From positions 1 through 8,619 of the forward strand of contig CADCUE010000201.1 of NCBI GenBank assembly GCA_902805805.1: a stretch of 8,619 bases of DNA, written 5' to 3'. This document shows positions 6,126 to 8,619 of the stretch, one piece after another; the first letter of the stretch is position 1, and the number at the start of each line of letters is the position of its first letter. The position numbers and the translations under genes are program-made. Source of the stretch: an uncultured Frankineae bacterium (lineage in GTDB: Bacteria > Actinomycetota > Actinomycetes > Mycobacteriales > SCTD01). Under the pieces are notes generated by a model that did not search any database, was not told the DNA's origin, and worked only from the letters and a program-made list of their open reading frames with translations.

Positions 6126-7069
6126 GCGCCGCTGCGTCTCCCGCCCGGTCGACGCTCGCCTTCCTGGTCACCGGGATGGGCGGGCAGCTGTCGACCGACT
6201 TCGTCGACGTCGCCCGGCCCCTCGGCCAGACGCTGTTCTGCAAGGGCCTGAGCGCGGCCGAGCTCGACATCACCGACCCCGTCGCGGTGGGGCAGGCGGT
6301 CGGCGCCTGGGCGTCCATGGTGCGCGACGACACCCCGGACTGCCGGGTGGTCGTCGTCAACGCCGCCGCCTACACCGCCGTGGACGCCGCCGAGAGCGAC
6401 GAGGACCGCGCCTACGCCGTCAACGCGACCGGCCCGGCGCTGCTCGCCCAGGCCTGCGCCGCGAACGGCGCCCAGCTCGTGCACGTCAGCACCGACTACG
6501 TCTTCCCCGGCGACCGGGTGGACGGCCCGCCCTACGACGTGGACGACCGGACCGGACCCCGGTCGGCGTACGGCCGCACGAAGCTCGCCGGCGAGCTGGC
6601 CGTGCGCGAGCTGCTCCCGGACGCCTCCTGGGTCGTGCGCACGGCCTGGGTCTACGGCGTCACGGGCGGCAACTTCGTCAAGACCATGGCCCGGCTCGAG
6701 AGCGAGCGGGAGACGGTGAGCGTCGTCGACGACCAGGCCGGCTCGCCGACGTGGAGCCGCGACCTGGCAAAGGCGCTGTGGGCGCTGGCGCGCGAGGACG
6801 CCCCGGCCGGCACCTACCACTGCACCAACCGCGGCGAGACGACCTGGCACGGCTTCACGCAGGCCATCTTCGAGGAGCTGGGCGCCGATCCGGCGCGCGT
6901 CCTGCCGACGACCAGCGCCGCGTTCGCCCGACCGGCGCCCCGGCCGGCCTACAGCGTCCTGTCGCCCCGGGCGTGGGACGAGGCCGGTCTGCCGCGCCTG
7001 CCCGACTGGCGCGCCGCACTGGCCGAGGCCTTCCGCCTGCACGGCAAGGCGTTCCGGCCCGCGGCCTGA
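6122..7069 (+). CDS. rmlD: dTDP-4-dehydrorhamnose reductase (RmlD/RfbD)
   Basis: NAD(P)H-dependent SDR enzyme that reduces dTDP-4-keto-L-rhamnose to dTDP-L-rhamnose, the last step of the pathway. The 315 residues include the N-terminal nucleotide-binding segment LVTGMGGQLSTDF (15-27), LDITDP (48-53), NAAAYTAVDAAE (80-91), the catalytic STDYVF (123-128) with YGRTK (Y150, K154), RTAWVYG (173-179), and DDQAGSPT (203-210), all in family order. The glycine that normally follows GQL or GQV is Ser24 here. The start is GTG 6122, overlapping the rmlB stop, with AAGGCGG 7 nt upstream; it leaves about 12 residues before the first beta-strand. Together with rmlA and rmlB it points to dTDP-L-rhamnose rather than another deoxysugar. 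RmlC is not in the window. Confidence 0.95.
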   Translation: MSAAASPARSTLAFLVTGMGGQLSTDFVDVARPLGQTLFCKGLSAAELDITDPVAVGQAVGAWASMVRDDTPDCRVVVVNAAAYTAVDAAESDEDRAYAVNATGPALLAQACAANGAQLVHVSTDYVFPGDRVDGPPYDVDDRTGPRSAYGRTKLAGELAVRELLPDASWVVRTAWVYGVTGGNFVKTMARLESERETVSVVDDQAGSPTWSRDLAKALWALAREDAPAGTYHCTNRGETTWHGFTQAIFEELGADPARVLPTTSAAFARPAPRPAYSVLSPRAWDEAGLPRLPDWRAALAEAFRLHGKAFRPAA

Positions 7070-7079
7070 GCGTCCGTCA

Positions 7080-7096
7080 GGCCGGTCGACCCGGCC
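7080..7096 (+). terminator. Candidate terminator after rmlD
   Basis: GGCCGG (7080-7085) and CCGGCC (7091-7096) form a 6-bp all-GC stem with a 5-nt TCGAC loop, 10 nt after the rmlD stop. There is no U-tract; position at the end of the rmlB-rmlD operon is the main support. Confidence 0.35.
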
Positions 7097-7262
7097 GGGC
7101 GCAGTCGAACGTCACGAACTGGTAGGCGGGGCGACGTTGCAGCGCACCGGTCCGCGCAGCGAGCTGACCGCTGCGGCCTCCGGCCAGGTGCGGGTGCGCC
7201 GGTCGCCGAGCGGGCTGCGCCCGCCCACGGCGGCTGCCCGGGCGTGCGTCCGGTGGAGCTGC

Positions 7263-7283
7263 CCGAGCAGCCGGTCGGCTCGG
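7263..7283 (-). terminator. Candidate hairpin downstream of glycosyltransferase
   Basis: CCGAGC (7263-7268) pairs perfectly with GCTCGG (7278-7283) around a 9-nt loop, about 35 nt beyond the stop of the minus-strand glycosyltransferase. It could help end the glycosyltransferase operon. It has no U-tract, so support is weak. Confidence 0.25.
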
Positions 7284-7317
7284 CGCACCGCCGTAGCACC
7301 CCCCCCGTCGCCGTCGG

Positions 7318-8394
7318 TCAGGACGACGCCCGAGCGTAGGCGGCCCGGTGACCCGCCGCCGACCGCTCCCAGGTGAACGGCGCGGCCTGGGCGCGCCGGG
7401 CACCGGGGTCCCCGGGATCGGCCAGGACCCCGGCCAGGGCCGCGGCGAACGCCTCCGCGTCGCCCACCTGCGCGTACGCCACCGCGTCGCCGCCGACCTC
7501 GCGCAGCACCGGCAGGTCGCTGGCGACGACGGGGGTGCCGGCCGCCAGCGCCTCCAGCACCGGGAGGCCGAAGCCCTCGTCGCGCGAGGGCAGGACGAGC
7601 GCCGAGGCGCCGGCCACGACCTGCCGCAGCGTCGCGTCGTCGAGGTAGCCGGGAGTCACCGCACCGCCCACGTCGACCTGCTCGCCCCAGCCGGCGGGCC
7701 CGACCAGGACGAGCGGCGGCGGGTCGGGCAGCCGGCGGACCGCCGCCAGCAGCGTCCGCACGTCCTTGCGCGGCTCCAGCGTCCCGACGAACAGCACGTA
7801 CGACGACGGGAGCCCCAGGGCCGCCCGCAGCTGCGGCCCGGGTGCGGTCGCGGTCGACCAGGCCGGTCCCACGCCGTGCGGCACGACGCAGACCGGGGTG
7901 GCGCGAAGGACCGGGGCGTACGCCTCCGCCAGCGCGTCGGCGACCGCCCGGCTCGGGGTCACCACCACGTCGGCCCGGCGCAGGGAGCGGGGGACCAGCG
8001 CGCGGTAGCGCGCGCTCGCCGCGGTCACCGTCTCGGTGAGGCGCAGGAAGGCCAGGTCGTGCACGGTCACGACCCCGCCCGCCCGCCGCAGCGGCGGCAG
8101 GACGAAGTTCGTGGCGTGGAAGACGTCGAGCGGTCCGGTGAGCAGCTCGACCGGTGGCCAGTCGCTGCGCGCCCACGCCTCCTGCAGGGCCCGTGCCGGC
8201 ACGGCGCGGGAGCGCACCTCGACGCCGGGCGGGACCCGCAGCCCGCCGCGGCCCCGCAGGGTGAAGGCCGTGGCGACGAGCTGCTCGCCACCGGGGTCCG
8301 GGCCGGCGGCGAGGGCCGCGAGCAGGTCGGCGGTGTAGCGGCCGATGCCGCTGCGCACGCCGAGCAGCGGCGTGGCGTCCAGACCGGTGCGCAC
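7318..8394 (-). CDS. Glycosyltransferase family 4 (GT4, GT-B fold)
   Basis: Nucleotide-sugar-dependent retaining glycosyltransferase of the GT4 type, probably acting on a lipid-linked glycan at the cytoplasmic face of the membrane. The 358 residues contain an N-terminal acceptor domain beginning GLDATPLLGVRSGIGRYTA (4-22), DVFHATNF (90-97) and VTVHDLAFL (109-117), then the donor domain with YVLFVGTLEPRKD (199-211), VGPAGWG (231-237) and the EX7E motif EGFGLPVLE (E273, E281). No transmembrane helix is seen. The closest types I know include mannosyl- and rhamnosyl-transferases of surface polysaccharides, but donor sugar and acceptor cannot be read from sequence. The start is GTG 8394, 2 nt after the upstream glycosyltransferase stop, without a clear Shine-Dalgarno, suggesting translational coupling. 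An upstream in-frame extension to 8565 is Arg/Pro-rich shadow sequence and is rejected. It converges on rmlD. Confidence 0.92.
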   Translation of the reverse strand: MRTGLDATPLLGVRSGIGRYTADLLAALAAGPDPGGEQLVATAFTLRGRGGLRVPPGVEVRSRAVPARALQEAWARSDWPPVELLTGPLDVFHATNFVLPPLRRAGGVVTVHDLAFLRLTETVTAASARYRALVPRSLRRADVVVTPSRAVADALAEAYAPVLRATPVCVVPHGVGPAWSTATAPGPQLRAALGLPSSYVLFVGTLEPRKDVRTLLAAVRRLPDPPPLVLVGPAGWGEQVDVGGAVTPGYLDDATLRQVVAGASALVLPSRDEGFGLPVLEALAAGTPVVASDLPVLREVGGDAVAYAQVGDAEAFAAALAGVLADPGDPGARRAQAAPFTWERSAAGHRAAYARASS

Positions 8395-8396
8395 GC

Positions 8397-8619
8397 TCAG
8401 GCGCCCAGTGCGTGCCGGGCGGCGATGGCCTGCCAGCGCTCGGCGAAGGCGCACTCGCTGTCGTGCTCGGCGCGGGCGAGGGCACCGGCCGCCAAGCGCG
8501 CGCGCAGGGCGTCGTCGGCGGCGAGCCGGGCGGTGCGCTCCATCAGCTCGTCGGGGGTCGACCACAGGTAGCCGTCGACGTCCTGCCGCACGATCTCCTT
8601 CTGCCCGGCCCGGTCGATG
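8397..8619 (-). CDS. Glycosyltransferase C-terminal fragment (GT4-like), 5' end beyond window
   Basis: Only the last 73 residues are visible, entering from the right edge and ending at the TGA at 8397-8399. The stretch GQKEIVRQDVDGYLW, followed by STPDELMERTARLAADDALRARLA, is the usual end of the donor domain in GT4 glycosyltransferases: a conserved E, then a G-Y-L-W segment that contacts the nucleotide sugar, then a helical tail. The EX7E motif and the acceptor domain lie outside. The neighbouring glycosyltransferase starts 2 nt downstream, so the two form an operon. Sugar specificity is unknown. An internal GTG at 8591 is not the start because coding similarity extends upstream of it. Confidence 0.8.
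   Translation of the reverse strand, partial: IDRAGQKEIVRQDVDGYLWSTPDELMERTARLAADDALRARLAAGALARAEHDSECAFAERWQAIAARHALGA

Larger units (their letters stand above)
7070..7317. other. Convergent intergenic region between rmlD and glycosyltransferase; possible 58-aa ORF
   Basis: This is a 248-bp spacer between converging genes. It holds two GC hairpins (listed separately) and an 8-base C run (7299-7306). On the minus strand a GTG at 7288 opens 58 codons to a TGA at 7112-7114, with high GC at third positions. The protein is Arg/Ala-rich, has no recognisable motif and has no clear ribosome-binding site, so I do not call it a gene. It is in frame with a long shadow ORF of the glycosyltransferase, and it may be a decayed gene tail or chance. 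Confidence 0.3.

Noticed and set aside
7112..8485. 457-codon minus-strand frame overlapping the glycosyltransferase
   Set aside because: It is out of frame with the gene carrying the EX7E motif and is made of Ala/Arg/Gly/Pro-rich shadow sequence.
8395..8565. N-terminal extension of the glycosyltransferase to 8565
   Set aside because: This part is a shadow of the upstream glycosyltransferase tail; the family N-terminus fits GTG 8394.

Overview
The window is very GC-rich DNA (about three quarters G+C by eye, third codon positions almost all G or C). It carries GTG starts, short operon overlaps and a family restricted to actinobacteria (TIGR03089), so it comes from a high-GC actinomycete chromosome. 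The style fits Geodermatophilaceae or a related order, but I cannot fix the genus from sequence alone. I see no mobile element, CRISPR array, tRNA or rRNA. It reads as a chromosomal cell-wall/surface-polysaccharide locus.

Layout from left to right. A DEAD-box RNA helicase on the minus strand (1-1397) runs off the left edge. It has a structured, probably regulatory leader (1398-1539). Next is a minus-strand pair, a TIGR03089 family protein (1540-2229, possibly starting at 2259) and a LytR-CpsA-Psr (LCP) glycopolymer ligase (2256-3821). A 46-bp divergent promoter region separates the LCP gene from plus-strand rmlA (3868-4932). After a 218-bp spacer holding a 13-bp perfect inverted repeat come rmlB (5151-6125) and rmlD (6122-7069), which overlap by 4 bp. 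A 248-bp convergent spacer follows. Then a GT4 glycosyltransferase on the minus strand (7318-8394) sits 2 bp downstream of the tail of a second glycosyltransferase (8397-8619), which runs off the right edge.

How the genes fit together. RmlA makes dTDP-glucose from glucose-1-phosphate and dTTP. RmlB converts it to dTDP-4-keto-6-deoxyglucose. RmlD performs the final reduction to dTDP-L-rhamnose. The 3,5-epimerase RmlC, needed in between, is not in this window. The two glycosyltransferases are candidates for building a rhamnose-containing glycan. The LCP protein is the kind of enzyme that attaches lipid-linked wall polymers to peptidoglycan. The grouping LCP + TIGR03089 next to divergent rml/glycosyltransferase genes resembles the mycobacterial Rv3264c-Rv3268 neighbourhood (from memory).

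I found no wholly new system. The most interesting signals are non-coding: the inverted repeat with a repeated heptamer between rmlA and rmlB, an 11-bp-period direct repeat over a likely leaderless promoter of rmlA, and the hairpin-rich leader of the helicase.
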